64,000 nt of DNA from Aquisphaera giovannonii (GTDB lineage Bacteria; Planctomycetota; Planctomycetia; Isosphaerales; Isosphaeraceae): assembly GCF_008087625.1 (NCBI RefSeq), contig NZ_CP042997.1, positions 1,364,001-1,428,000 of the forward strand. Reading direction: 5' to 3'. The position numbers and the translations under genes were made by a program. A model generated the notes under the pieces. That model was not told the DNA's origin, did not search any database, and saw nothing but the letters and a program-made list of their open reading frames with translations. Position 1 is the first letter of the stretch; each line of letters begins with the position of its first letter. Shown in pieces: positions 17,827 to 28,100 of the stretch.

Positions 17827-18339
17827 ATGAGGTTGGCCCGCAGGAGATCGCCGCGAGGCGCCGGCAGCCGCCGGCTGGCGCTCTGGTCGGCGCTGGCGGT
17901 GGGCGGAATCTTGCCCTCGGTCGGCTGCCAGGTGGAATACGCGGGCATGACGCTGCCCTCGGGCAAGTACATGCACGACGACGTCCAGTACTTCCCCGCC
18001 GGCCCCGAGTTCCCCTGGGCGAACACCCAGGCGGCGACGCAGCGGGCGAGGATGCGGGCGATGGGCATCGAGCCGCCCGCCGGGCCGGGCACCTACGCCC
18101 CGCCGGTCGGTGCCGGCACCGTCCCGGGCGTCCAGAACCAGGGCGGCCGCTTCACCGACACGAACGCCGGCTCGTTCGGCGCCGACCCGGCCTCGGTGAA
18201 CCCGACCCCCGCGCCCCCGGCCCCGGGCATCCCGGGCGGCCCGGCCGTACCCGCCGGCGGTGCACCTCCCGCCGGCGGCGCGGCCGCCCCGGGCGGCGGC
18301 AACACCCTGCCCGCCCCGCCCCCGCCGGGCAACGGCTGA
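17827..18339 (+). CDS. Lipoprotein with Pro/Gly/Ala-rich tail (170 aa)
   Basis: The ATG at 17827 follows a strong AAGGAGG. The N-terminus is Arg-rich, then LALWSALAVGGILPSVGC ends at a cysteine in a plausible lipobox. The next block, EYAGMTLPSGKYMHDDVQYF, followed by PAGPEFPWANT, looks conserved: similar short segments are widespread in planctomycete lipoproteins. From about residue 95 on the protein is low-complexity Pro/Gly/Ala, probably a flexible spacer to the cell surface. A perfect 16-bp hairpin follows the stop. No function known. Confidence 0.7.
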   Translation: MRLARRRSPRGAGSRRLALWSALAVGGILPSVGCQVEYAGMTLPSGKYMHDDVQYFPAGPEFPWANTQAATQRARMRAMGIEPPAGPGTYAPPVGAGTVPGVQNQGGRFTDTNAGSFGADPASVNPTPAPPAPGIPGGPAVPAGGAPPAGGAAAPGGGNTLPAPPPPGNG

Positions 18340-18351
18340 TCCGGCACGGGC

Positions 18352-18387
18352 GGCGCGACGCCCGGCCCGACGGCCGGGCGTCGCGCC
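18352..18387 (+). terminator. Perfect 16-bp stem-loop after the lipoprotein gene
   Basis: The left arm GGCGCGACGCCCGGCC (18352-18367), loop CGAC and perfectly complementary right arm (18372-18387) begin 12 bases after the stop at 18339. There is no T-tract, as is common in very G+C-rich genomes. It is the most stable simple hairpin noted in the window. Confidence 0.65.
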
Positions 18388-18597
18388 CCGCCCCCTTCGC
18401 GGGGATCGCCTCGCAAAGTGCGGAACGGGACGATCGTGCGCCTCGACCCGACCAGGCTGGACGGGTCGCGGCCGCCTTCGAATCCCGTTCCGCGTCTGCG
18501 CGCGCCCCGTCCGGCGCCCGGTCGCCTGCCCGTTGACGGTGCCCCGCGCGGCCCCTACAGTGATTCGGGATCCGACCGCCGCCGGGAGCCTCGCCAC

Positions 18598-18921
18598 ATG
18601 ATCGCACCCCCCGTCATCCAGATCGTCCTGGGACTCTACGCCGCGCTCCTCGCCGCCGGCGGCGTCATCGGCCTGCTCAAGGCCGGCAGCCGGCCCTCGC
18701 TGATCGCCGGGCTGATCAGCTCCGCCTTGACGGTCCTCGCCTTCGCGCTGAGCTTCAGCTACCCGCTGGCCGGGCTGGCCCTGGGCTTCCTCGTCGCGCT
18801 CTCGCTCACCTTCTTCTTCGCCGCGCGGTTCTTCAAGTCGAGGAAGGTCATGCCCTCGGGGATGCTCGCGGTCCTCAGCCTGCTCGTCGCGTTCCTCACG
18901 TTCCTCGCGATGGCCGGCTAG
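18598..18921 (+). CDS. TMEM14-family membrane protein (107 aa)
   Basis: Four closely packed hydrophobic helices are visible: IQIVLGLYAALLAAGGVIGL, SLIAGLISSALTVLAFALSF, LAGLALGFLVALSLTFFFAA and MLAVLSLLVAFLTFLAM. The Gly-rich first helix with GGxxGxxKAGSxPSL and the loop RFFKSRKVMPSGML match the TMEM14/UPF0136 family, which in bacteria is a small four-helix inner-membrane protein of unknown transport role. It is followed after 70 bases by the sigma-54 activator gene on the same strand. Confidence 0.85.
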   Translation: MIAPPVIQIVLGLYAALLAAGGVIGLLKAGSRPSLIAGLISSALTVLAFALSFSYPLAGLALGFLVALSLTFFFAARFFKSRKVMPSGMLAVLSLLVAFLTFLAMAG

Positions 18922-18991
18922 CCCCGGAGGGTGCCCGGATCGGCGAGGCCCGGGTGGCCTTGGCGGTCGTTGGCGAGGGGGGGAGACGTCC

Positions 18992-20878
18992 ATGCCTCCG
19001 GCCGGGATCGACGAGGAAATCGCGGCCCTGCGGGCGATCGTCGAGGGGACGGCCGGGAGCACGGGCGGGCGTTTCTTCGAGTCCCTGGTCGGCCATCTCG
19101 CGGCCGCGCTGGGCGTCTCCCACGCCTTCGTGGCGGAATTCGCCGGCTCGGCGACCCGCGTCCGGACGCTCGCGTACCACGGCAAGGGGCGGATCCTCCC
19201 GAACGTCGAGTTCGACCTCGCCGGGACCCCCTGCGAGGACGTCGTGCGGGGGAACCTCTGCCATCATCCCGCCGGGATCCGCGAGAAGTTCCCCGACGAC
19301 CGGGGGCTCGCCGAGCTCGGCCTGGAGAGCTACCTGGGCGTCCCGCTCCTGGACGGCGCGGGGGAGGTCCTGGGCCACCTGGCCGTCTGCGACGTCCGGC
19401 CGATGCCGCCGGAGCCGCGGACGCTCTTCATCTTCCGGATCTTCGCCGCCCGCGCCGCCGCCGAGCTCGAGCGGTCGCGGATCGAGCGGCGGCTGACCGA
19501 GAGCGAGCGGCGCTATCGGGAGCTCTACGACGAGGCCCCGAACGCGTACGTGTCCCTCGACCGGGGCTTCCGCCTGGCGTCCGTGAACCGGACGGCCTGC
19601 CAGCTCCTCGGGCGGACGGCCGGCGAGCTCCTGGGCACGGACGCGCTCCGCCTCTTCGCGGCGACCCCGAAGGGGCGTGACCTCGCCGAGAAGGCCCTCC
19701 GCGAGGTCGCCGCCGGCGCGGAAATCTCGGGGCTGGAGCTGGAAGTGCGCCGCGACGACGGGCCGCTCTGGGTGAGCACCTGGATGAGGCCCTCCCGGGA
19801 TGCGGGCGGCCGGGTCGCGTCGATCAACGCGATCTGGGCGGACGTCACCGACCGCGTCCTCGCGGAGGCCGAGAGGGCCCGGCTGGCGGAGCAGAACCTC
19901 TACCTCCGGCAGGAGATCCAGGCCGCCCACGACTCCGAGGAGATCGTCGGCCGCAGCCCCGCGCTGCTGGCCGTGCTGGAGAAGGTGCGCCGGGTCGCCC
20001 CCACGGACGCCACGGTCCTGATCCAGGGCGAGACCGGGACGGGCAAGGAGCTGATCGCCCGGGCCATCCACGCGGCGAGCCCTCGCCGCGACCGGCCCCT
20101 GATCAAGGTCAACTGCGCGGCGCTCCCCGCCGGCCTGGTGGAGAGCGAGCTTTTCGGCCACGAGAAGGGCGCCTTCACCGGGGCGGTCGCCCGCCGGACG
20201 GGCCGCTTCGCCCTGGCCGACGGGGGCTCGATCTTCCTCGACGAGGTCGGCGAACTGCCACTCGACGTCCAGGCGAAGCTGCTCCGCGTCCTCCAGGAGC
20301 GCGAGTTCGACACGATCGGCGGGACCGCCCCGACGAGGGTGGACGTCCGCGTCATCGCAGCGACCAACCGGGACCTCCTGGCGGCCGTCCGCGAGCGGGC
20401 CTTCCGCGAGGACCTGTACTACCGCCTGGGCGTCTTCCCGATCGCCCTCCCGCCGCTCCGCGACCGGGCGGAGGACATCCCGCTGCTGTCACGGTCCCTG
20501 CTGGAGAAGCTCTCCCGGCGCATCGGGCGCCGATTCGACGGGATCGACCCGGACACCCTCCGACGGCTCACCGCCTACGCCTGGCCCGGCAACGTCCGCG
20601 AGCTGGAGAATGTCCTGGAACGCGCCGTGATCCTCGCCCCGGGGCCGACCCTGACCGTGGAGCCGGACGTCCTGGGCGCCTCGCCCGGGGCCCGCCCCGG
20701 CCCGCCGGACTCCCTGGAGGCGATCCAGCGCGAGCACATCCTCGAGGTCCTCCGACGCACCCGATGGGTCATCGAGGGGCCCCAAGGCGCGGCGGCCGCG
20801 CTCGGCCTCCACCCCAATACGCTCCGCAGCCGCCTGAAGAAGCTCGGGCTCCCCCGCCCTACCCACGAAACTTCGTAG
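18992..20878 (+). CDS. Sigma-54-dependent transcriptional activator, GAF-PAS-AAA+-HTH (628 aa)
   Basis: Bacterial enhancer-binding protein. Residues 1-150 are a GAF sensor (GVSHAFVAEFAG, ESYLGVPLLDGAGEVLGHL); about 165-285 a PAS domain (YRELYDEAPNAYVSLDRGF). The AAA+ domain follows: Walker A GETGTGKE, sigma-54 loop GAFTGA in GHEKGAFTGAVARRTG, Walker B GGSIFLDEVGEL, and the arginine-finger region. The C-terminus is a Fis-type helix-turn-helix (AAAALGLHPNTLRSRLKKLG). Direct GAF and PAS inputs and no receiver domain imply a small-molecule or redox signal. Two tandem palindromes lie at and just after its stop codon. The ATG follows GGGGGGAG. Confidence 0.92.
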   Translation: MPPAGIDEEIAALRAIVEGTAGSTGGRFFESLVGHLAAALGVSHAFVAEFAGSATRVRTLAYHGKGRILPNVEFDLAGTPCEDVVRGNLCHHPAGIREKFPDDRGLAELGLESYLGVPLLDGAGEVLGHLAVCDVRPMPPEPRTLFIFRIFAARAAAELERSRIERRLTESERRYRELYDEAPNAYVSLDRGFRLASVNRTACQLLGRTAGELLGTDALRLFAATPKGRDLAEKALREVAAGAEISGLELEVRRDDGPLWVSTWMRPSRDAGGRVASINAIWADVTDRVLAEAERARLAEQNLYLRQEIQAAHDSEEIVGRSPALLAVLEKVRRVAPTDATVLIQGETGTGKELIARAIHAASPRRDRPLIKVNCAALPAGLVESELFGHEKGAFTGAVARRTGRFALADGGSIFLDEVGELPLDVQAKLLRVLQEREFDTIGGTAPTRVDVRVIAATNRDLLAAVRERAFREDLYYRLGVFPIALPPLRDRAEDIPLLSRSLLEKLSRRIGRRFDGIDPDTLRRLTAYAWPGNVRELENVLERAVILAPGPTLTVEPDVLGASPGARPGPPDSLEAIQREHILEVLRRTRWVIEGPQGAAAALGLHPNTLRSRLKKLGLPRPTHETS

Positions 20879-20899
20879 TGCCCCACGATATTTCGTGGT
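20864..20899. promoter_or_regulatory. Tandem 16-bp palindromes, likely activator or autoregulatory sites
   Basis: Site 1, CCACGAAACTTCGTAG at 20864-20879, covers the end of the activator gene; site 2, CCACGATATTTCGTGG at 20884-20899, is a nearly perfect dyad. Their starts are exactly 20 bases apart, two helical turns, so both present the same face. They lie 268 bases upstream of the kinase gene. No convincing -24/-12 promoter was found between them and that gene. Confidence 0.55.
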
Positions 20900-21166
20900 T
20901 GGGCTCGGGCTGTTCGCAGCTTGAGACAGCGTCGTTCGGCTGGGTGCGGTCCGTAAATCCTTTCTGTTAATGGTTTTTCGCCGTGTGGGTGGGGCGTGAT
21001 GCCGGCCGGCGCCGAATTCGCTAAGTCGACGTACCCCGCCATGGATCGGGGGGAGAAACGGTCGCGGAGCGGCCCGGCATCCGGGCCGAGGGCGTGCGAA
21101 TTCACGCCGCCCGAGTAACGCTTCTCGGGGCCTCACGACGAACCATGCGACCGGGCAAGGCGCACC

Positions 21167-23348
21167 ATGAACCGGCTCGACACGGCCCGACGGAGATTGC
21201 CGCTGATGGAGGACCTGGCGCGGGGCGACGATCCCGGGGCGACCGTCGAGTTACTGCCGTCGGCGGACCTACTCGGGCCGGGCACTCCCTCCGGGTCGCG
21301 GCTCGCCCCGGTCGGGGTCGGTCGCCTGGGGCCCTACCTGATCCTCCGGGCGCTCGGCGAGGGGAGTTTCGGGCGGGTCTTCGTGGCCCGGGACGTCCGG
21401 CTCTCGCGGCCGGTGGCCCTGAAGGTCCTCAGGCCGGAGTGGGCCCGGGACCCGTCGGCCCGCTCCCGGTTCGTCCGCGAGGCGAGGGCCGCGGCGGCGG
21501 TCCGCCACGATCACATCGTGACCATCTACGACGTCGGCGAGGAGGACGGCATCCAGTTCCTGGCCATGGAGCTGCTCCGGGGCCTGTCGCTCCAGGCCTG
21601 GCTGGACCGGGAGCCCGACGTGCCGATCCGGGCCGCGCTGCGGATCGGCCGGGAGATCGCCGCCGGGCTGGCCGTCGCCCACGGGGCCGGGCTCGTCCAT
21701 CGCGACGTCAAGCCGGCCAACATCTGGCTCGAGGCGCCGGCGGGCCGGGTGAAGCTGCTCGACTTCGGGCTGGCCCGGTCCGACCGGGATGACGCCTGCA
21801 CGTCGCACGCCGGCCTGCTCGTGGGGACGCCGGCCTACATGGCCCCCGAACAGGCCCGGGGCGAGCCGGCCGGCCCGGGCTCGGACCTGTTCAGCCTGGG
21901 ATGCATCCTGTATCGCCTCTGCACCGGCCGTCCGCCTTACGAGGGGGCCACGGCCCTGGCCGTGCTCTCCGCGATCACCTCCGAGTCGCCCCCCCCGCCG
22001 CGGACGATCCGGCCCGAGATCCCGGAGGCGCTGGATGAGCTGGTCATGGGCCTCCTCGCCAGGGAACCCGCCGCGAGGCCCGGGTCCGCCCAGTCCGTGG
22101 CCGAGGCGATCCGCGCGATCGAGAAAGCCACGTCCGGGGCGGGACACGGCCTCGCGGGGCCGTCGCCCGGATCCGAGGCCGCGCCCGACGGCGCGCCGGC
22201 CGGGCCGACCCGGGGCGGCCGGCGCGCCTGGCAAATCGCCGCGCCCGCGATGCTCGCCGGGCTAGCCCTGTCGAGCCTGGTCTGCGACCGTCTTCATCCC
22301 TTTCCTTCGCCAGACCCCGGGCTCGGCTCCCGTCTCCTCCGCCGGCGCCTCCAGCAGGGACCTCGCGCCCGCGGAGGCGGCGGCACCTCCTCCGATCGCC
22401 GCGGCCCTCGCGCCGGCAACGCCCTCCCCGCCTCCCGCGGCGGGACCGGTGGGCCTCGACGCGTCCTCGCGTCGGGTGCAGGAGACGCCGGGGCATCGGG
22501 AACTCCCGCCGGCCCCGGGCTCGCCGACCGTCGGCGGCCCCGTCGCGGACCGGCCCGCCGCCGACCCTCCGCCCCCTCCGAATCCCTCGCCGCCGGCGGC
22601 TTCGACCGAGTCGGCCGCGGCGCGAGGGCCGAACCCGGGCGACTGGGGCCGGCCCGTCGATCCCGACGGCGACACCGCGATCGAGCTCGACGCCACGAGC
22701 GGCGAGATCAAGTTCGGCATCCCGGGGACGCCCCACGTGCTGGGCGCGGAGATCGGCCGCATGAATGCTCCCCGTGTGCTCCGCCCGGTGCGCGGCGACT
22801 TCGCGGCCGGGGTCGTCGTCAACGGCGTCTCCCATCCCGCGGGCCGCGCGACCCTGCCGGATTACGCCGCATTCCACGGCGCGGGCCTGCTGCTCTGGCA
22901 GGACGAGCGGAATTACCTCCGCCTGGAGATCGCCGCCGAGGTCCGCCGCGGGAGGCCTCGCCCCTACGCCAATTTCGAGCTCCGTCGCGGGGGCGTCCTC
23001 GCCTCCTCGCAGGGGATCGAGATCAAGGACGGCTCGTCGCGCCTGCTCCTCGTCCGTCGCGGGGGCGTCGTCCGCGGCGCCTTCGGCCGCGACGGCACGC
23101 GCTGGACCTGGTTCGCGCCGGTCGAGCTCGGCTTCGACGGCCCGTCCCGGATCGGGGGGGCGGCCATCAATTCGGCCACGAAGCCCCTGTACGCCGACCT
23201 CCAGTCGCTCCGCGTCGTCCCCATCGGGGACGCGGGGGAGTCGGAGGCCGTCCGCGAGGCGAGCGGACTCCCCGCCGCCGACCCGGACCCATCGTCGCAG
23301 GCGGATGCGACGGGACCCTCGGTACCTCAACGCACGGGAGACCACTGA
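21167..23348 (+). CDS. Ser/Thr protein kinase with C-terminal DUF1349 domain, split by an apparent +1 frameshift
   Basis: The kinase domain is intact: GEGSFGRVFVARD, VALKVL, GLVHRDVKPANIW, LLDFGLAR and GTPAYMAPEQARG. A membrane helix starts AAPAMLAGLALSSLV in the first frame and continues ATVFIPFL in the next frame if one T near 22288 is skipped. The second frame then gives a Pro/Ala linker and a concanavalin-like DUF1349 domain (EIKFGIPGTPHV, GLLLWQDERNYLRLEIAAE, FELRRGG), ending at 23348. Both halves are well preserved, so a sequencing error or very recent mutation is likely; programmed shifting is possible. The first frame, by chance, stays open into the next gene, so an automatic call would fuse kinase and peroxiredoxin. 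The TGATG overlap couples it to that gene. Confidence 0.75.
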
Positions 23349-24112
23349 TGAAGCGTGACGCGAAGCCCATGCCCCTCGCCGGACCCCTTTCACGGGGCCT
23401 GGCCGCCGCCCTCCTGGCCCTGGCGACCGGCGCGACGGCCCTCGCCCAGCAGCCGGAAGCCCCCGTCCGGAAGGAGCTCGAGGAGTTCCGCGAGAAGGCC
23501 GCGAAGTCCGCGCCGGCCGACCGGCTGCGGGCCTACGAGCAGGGCATCGAGGACGTCCGCAAATCCGGCGTCCTCGACCGCGCGCTGAAGGTCGGCGACC
23601 GGGCCCCCGATTTCGAGCTGCCGGACGCGAACGGGAAGACGGTCCGGCTCTCCGACCTGCGGGCCAAGGGCCCGGTCGTCCTCACCTGGTATCGCGGCGG
23701 CTGGTGCCCGTACTGCAACATCGCCCTGCGGGGCCTCCAGAGGCGGCTGCCGGACTTCCGGTCCGCCGGCGCGACGCTCGTGGCGATCTCCCCCGAGCTG
23801 CCCGACAACAGCATGAGCACGGCGGAGAAGGGCCACCTCGAGTTCGAGGTGCTCAGCGACCGCGGCGGCAAGGTCGCCCGCGACTATGGCGTCGCCTACA
23901 AGATCCCCGGCGTGGTCGCCGAGCAGTTCCGCGGCCGGCTCGACCTGGCGAAGCACAACGGCGGCGACGGGGACGAGCTGCCCCTGGGGGCCACCTACGT
24001 GATCGACCGCGGCGGGATCATCCGCTACGCCTTCCTCGACGCCGATTACCGCAAGCGGGCGGAGCCGTCCGACGTCCTCGATGCCGTGCGGGCCATCCCC
24101 GCGAAGCCCTGA
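23348..24112 (+). CDS. Secreted AhpC/TSA-type peroxiredoxin-like protein (254 aa)
   Basis: A signal peptide (SRGLAAALLALATGATALAQ) is followed by a helical segment and a thioredoxin-fold domain: KVGDRAPDFELPDANGKTVR, PVVLTWYRGGWCPYCNIALR, ATLVAISPELPDNSMSTAEK. The peroxidatic motif is WCPYC, as in the AhpC/TSA subgroup with two closely spaced cysteines. Late residues GATYVIDRGGIIRYAF complete the fold. Likely periplasmic peroxide or disulfide reductase. Its ATG overlaps the stop of the kinase/DUF1349 gene, and a DUF1223 protein follows 18 bases later, giving a small redox operon. Confidence 0.85.
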   Translation: MKRDAKPMPLAGPLSRGLAAALLALATGATALAQQPEAPVRKELEEFREKAAKSAPADRLRAYEQGIEDVRKSGVLDRALKVGDRAPDFELPDANGKTVRLSDLRAKGPVVLTWYRGGWCPYCNIALRGLQRRLPDFRSAGATLVAISPELPDNSMSTAEKGHLEFEVLSDRGGKVARDYGVAYKIPGVVAEQFRGRLDLAKHNGGDGDELPLGATYVIDRGGIIRYAFLDADYRKRAEPSDVLDAVRAIPAKP

Positions 24113-24130
24113 ACCCGGGAGGATGCGAAC

Positions 24131-24973
24131 GTGCGAATCCGGCTCCTGATCGTGGCCGCGGCCTCCCTGCTCCCGCTCGCCGGCCTCCCGGCGCGGGGCC
24201 AGGAGGCCGGCGGCCCGGCGTCGCGGCGGCTCGTGCTCGTCGAGCTGTTCACCTCGCAGGGCTGCGACATGTGCCCGGCCGCGGAGAAGATCCTCGGCGA
24301 GCTCTCGGCCCGCGACCCGCGGGTCGTGCCGATCGCCTTCCACGTCGATTATTTCAACGAGCCGTGGAAGGACGTGTTCTCGGACCCGCTCTACAGCCGC
24401 CGGCAGATGGCCTACAACGAGCTGTACGCGGGCCCGAAGGATCCCAACTACGGGCTCTACTACACGCCGATGCTCATGGTCGACGGCGTCGAGCCCGTCA
24501 ACGGCCGCGACCCGCAGTCCGCCGTCGCGGCGATCCGTCGCGCGGGAGCCCGGAAGCCGGCGGTCGACGTGGACGTGTCGCTGGACGTCAAGGACCCCGG
24601 CGGCAAGGCGAAGGCCCAGGCCGCGGCCACGATCCGCGTCCGCAGCCGGTCGCCGAGGGCCGAGAGGACCCCCCTGCTCGTCTGCGCCGTGATCCGGGAG
24701 GACGGCGTCGTGACCGACGTCCCCTCGGGCGAGAACGCCGGCAAGTCGCTCGTCGCGCGGTTCCCCGCGCGGCGGACGAAGTACGAGTTCGTGGAGCTCG
24801 ACGGCAAGGCCGCCTCGACCAGCCGGTTCTCGTTCGACGTCGACCCGTCCTGGGACCGTCGCCACCTCCGCCTCGCCGCCTTCGTCCAGGACAAGCGCAC
24901 CGGCGCGGTCCTCCAGGCCGCCGACATCCCCTGGCCGGCGAGCCCGGCCTCGGCCGCCGCGAGAGGCCGGTAG
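24131..24973 (+). CDS. DUF1223 thioredoxin-fold secreted protein (280 aa)
   Basis: The start is a GTG at 24131 preceded by GGGAGG eight bases upstream. A signal peptide (LLIVAAASLLPLAGLPARG) leads into the DUF1223 signature VLVELFTSQGCDMCPAAEKI, where CxxC replaces a typical thioredoxin pair, then FHVDYFNEPWKDVFSD and YTPMLMVDG. The second half is a beta-rich domain (TIRVRSRSP, LLVCAVIREDG, FVELDGKA). It sits directly after the peroxiredoxin-like gene. A periplasmic disulfide exchange role is inferred from the motif. Confidence 0.85.
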   Translation: MRIRLLIVAAASLLPLAGLPARGQEAGGPASRRLVLVELFTSQGCDMCPAAEKILGELSARDPRVVPIAFHVDYFNEPWKDVFSDPLYSRRQMAYNELYAGPKDPNYGLYYTPMLMVDGVEPVNGRDPQSAVAAIRRAGARKPAVDVDVSLDVKDPGGKAKAQAAATIRVRSRSPRAERTPLLVCAVIREDGVVTDVPSGENAGKSLVARFPARRTKYEFVELDGKAASTSRFSFDVDPSWDRRHLRLAAFVQDKRTGAVLQAADIPWPASPASAAARGR

Positions 24974-25147
24974 TGACGCGACTCGTCAGACCTCGTAACG
25001 CCCGCGACCCGACTCCCGCGAAGGGAGCAACCTTTAGCCGGGCGCCAGCTTGGCCGCCGATCCGACCCGTCCCGGCGTGCGTTGACAGGGGGGAACGCCG
25101 CCGGTCCGCAGCCACCCCCGGTCGATCTCGACTTCGCGAGGACCGGT

Positions 25148-28100
25148 TCAGTTCGGGTCGCCGATGAGGATGAAGCCGGCCCAGTGTTTGGGGTGTGCAT
25201 AGGGACGCTCGCCCCGCGGCACGGGTTCAAGGTTGACGGCCCGGACACCGCCGCGCTCGGCCGGGGGATGATCCTTACCGAGTCCGGCGAGGGCCTCGGC
25301 CGCATCGACGTGGTCCAGCCCGCGGAGCCATCGCCTCGCCTCGTCGATCGCCGCCGCCTTCGGCATGGGGCCGTGGAGGCCTTGCCGCTTGCCGAGCAAG
25401 TTCTCATAGAATCGGCCCATGAGCAGGGCCGTGGCCTTGTCCTCGACCTTCCAGAGGCTGAGCACGACGCTGCGAGCACCCTTGACGAACAGGGCCTGCG
25501 AGAACCCGAGGTAGCCTTCCCCATCGGCGACGCGGCCGAGGGCAGTCTGGCAGGCCGAGAGGACGACGAGGTCCGCGTCGAGCTGCCAGGTGCGAACGAT
25601 TTGCAGGGCCGTGATCCTGCCGTCGGCCTCCGGGGTCCGCCCGGAGAGGCCCTTGTCAGGGCCGGCGTGGGCGGTTTCCGGTGCGAGGATGATCTCCGAA
25701 TTCAGGGCGATCGTCGTGTCGGCTCGGCCGTGGGTGGCGAAGTGGAGGAAGCGATAGCGGGCGAGATCCCCGCCCGCGGCCAGGGCCTGGACGGCCGATT
25801 CCGTCGCCTGCTCTCCGAGCAGCGTATGGACCCGGCCCGATGGGAAGAGCCGGGCGATGGCCTCCACCTCGCGGCGGGAACCTTGCAGGCGTTTCAAGGC
25901 GACACCGCGGTTGAGCGGCCGCAGGATCTCCTCGGCGGCTCGATGCGCGAGGACGACCTCGCCGATCGACCGTTTCAGGTCGAAGCCGATGCCCGGCAAG
26001 CCGGCGGCCACGGTCAGCTCGCGGACCTCGCCGTCACGCCAGATCTTCACCGGGGTTGGCTTCTCGGGGTCCCCGGGCCGTGCCTCCTTCAAGTCGCCGA
26101 GCCCGGCGAGTCGCCGGCCGTTGTATTCGAGGAGGACGTCACCCTCGCGGATCTCCGACGGGCCGGCGCCGCCCGACTGATCGACAGTGGCGACGGCGAG
26201 CCCATGATCCGGCGGCGGCGGGGCGTCCGACTTGTCGGGTGGTGCGAAGGCCGGGTCGCCGAGGGCGAAGAGGCTCGGTCCTCCCGTGCCGGCCGGTCGG
26301 GGCCGGGCCAGGCGGGCGAGCATGGAGCCGGAGGGCGCGTAGCTGACGAGCCGGCGATCGGCGGTCTCGCCGCAGGCGACCAGGAGGGCCTCCAGCGGCA
26401 GGCCGGAGAGCGCCGGCGAGGGCAGCACGATGAGGTGACCCACTCCCTCGAGACGAGGGAGGAGAGGGGCGATGCGTTGGCGGGCGATCTCGGCCGCCAG
26501 GTCCCGCCAGATCGGGTCGCCGGCCGCGAGCGCGTCCCGCAACCGCATCGGCCGGAGGACGTCCGCCCCCGTCCATGTCCCGCCTTCCCCGCTGCCGGGG
26601 ATGGACACCCAGGCCGGGTCTCCGTCGCGGCGCACCACGCAAGCCCAGTGATGTCGCCCGCTGTCCAGCCAGCCCACCAGGGCTGCGCCAACCGGTAGGA
26701 CGGTCCGGATGTCCTCCAGGGACGAGGGCACGCCGGCGAGGGCGCGATACGTCTCGTCGAGCCGCCTCTCGAGGGCGATCAGCCGGCCCCTCGCGGCGTT
26801 CTGCTGGCGCTGGAGGTCGTCGAGTTGTCGATCCTCGTCCGGGGTCCGGACCTTCCGGGAGGCGAGCACGCCGATGCCCTCGTCGAGCGTCTGGAGGCGG
26901 CCGAGGACGTCGGACTCCTCTTTCCTTTCCGCGGCCGTGAGCGGCCTCGCCTGGCGAGCCGAGAAGTCATCGAGCAGGCCGCGGGCCAGGTCCGCCTCCC
27001 ACCTCTCCCAGGCGCGACGTGGCTCGCCGCGGCGAGCCAGGGCGAGCGCCAGGTCGGCGAGGGGCGAGACTCCCGAGCGTACCGCCCGATCCAGGCCGGT
27101 CGAGTCTCGAGCCCAGCGGGACCGTCCGAATGAAAGTGCGGCCTTCTCCCAATGCTCGATCGCGGCGTCTCTCCGCCCCAGCTCATCGAGCGACGAGGCG
27201 AGGTGGGTGCGGGTGATGATCGTGTCGAGGTTGTCCTCGCCGAGGGATGAGAGCTGCGTGGTCAGGGCGAGGCGGAAATGCGTCTCGGCCTCGGCATATC
27301 TCCGCCGTGCCTCCAGGACCCACCCCAGCGCGTTGTGACTCCACGCGGTGTCGGGGCTCCCCTCGCCGAGCGTCTCGATCCTGATGGCGAGCGAGCGGCG
27401 GGCGAAGTCTTCGGCCTCGGCAAGACGCCCCTGCTCGCGATACCCGGACGAGAGATTGGCCAGCCTCCGAGCGGTCTCCGCACTCTTCTCTCCGCTCTCC
27501 TTTCGCGCGAGCTCGAGGGCGTCCATGAACTGGAGCCTGGCAGCCTCGTAGTCGCCCAGCCCCTCCAGCGCGAGGGCCAGGTTATTCCGGATCAGGGACA
27601 CGACCCCCCTGGGCGTGTCCTTGGCCTGGAGGGCGGAGCCCAGGGCCTTCCGCTGCTGCTCCACGGCCTCCGCGTACTTGCCCTGCCCCCGGAGCACCTC
27701 CCCGAGATTCTGCCGGCAGCCGATCGTCCTCTGGTGGAGCTCCCCGCGGGCCGCGAGCGAGGACGCCAGGGCCCTGCGATGCTGCTCCTCCGCGGACGCC
27801 AGGTTGCCGAGGGACGTCTCGATGACGCCGAGGAGATTCCGGCTCTCGCACATCCGCTCGTCGCTCTCGGGATACAGCCGCGCGGCGATGTCCAGGGCGA
27901 GCAAGCATTCCTTCTCGGCCGCCAGGTGCCTGCCCTGCTCCTGAAGCACGGCGGCCAGGTTGAGGCGGCTCATGTGCACTGATGCATGGAATTGGCCGTC
28001 CCGTTCGAGCTCGATCGCCAGATTCTGCCGGAGCAGGTCTTCCGCCTCGTGAGGCTTCGATAGCTTCATGAGACACACGGCCAGGTTGTTGCGGGCGTCC

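Noticed and set aside
20900-21166. A sigma-54 promoter for the kinase gene
   Set aside because: No GG-N10-GC pair with the right flanks was found, so the activator's target was left open.
21167-24112. A single kinase-peroxiredoxin fusion protein
   Set aside because: The middle third of that frame is meaningless, while the neighbouring frame carries a clear DUF1349 domain and the peroxiredoxin has its own signal peptide and start.
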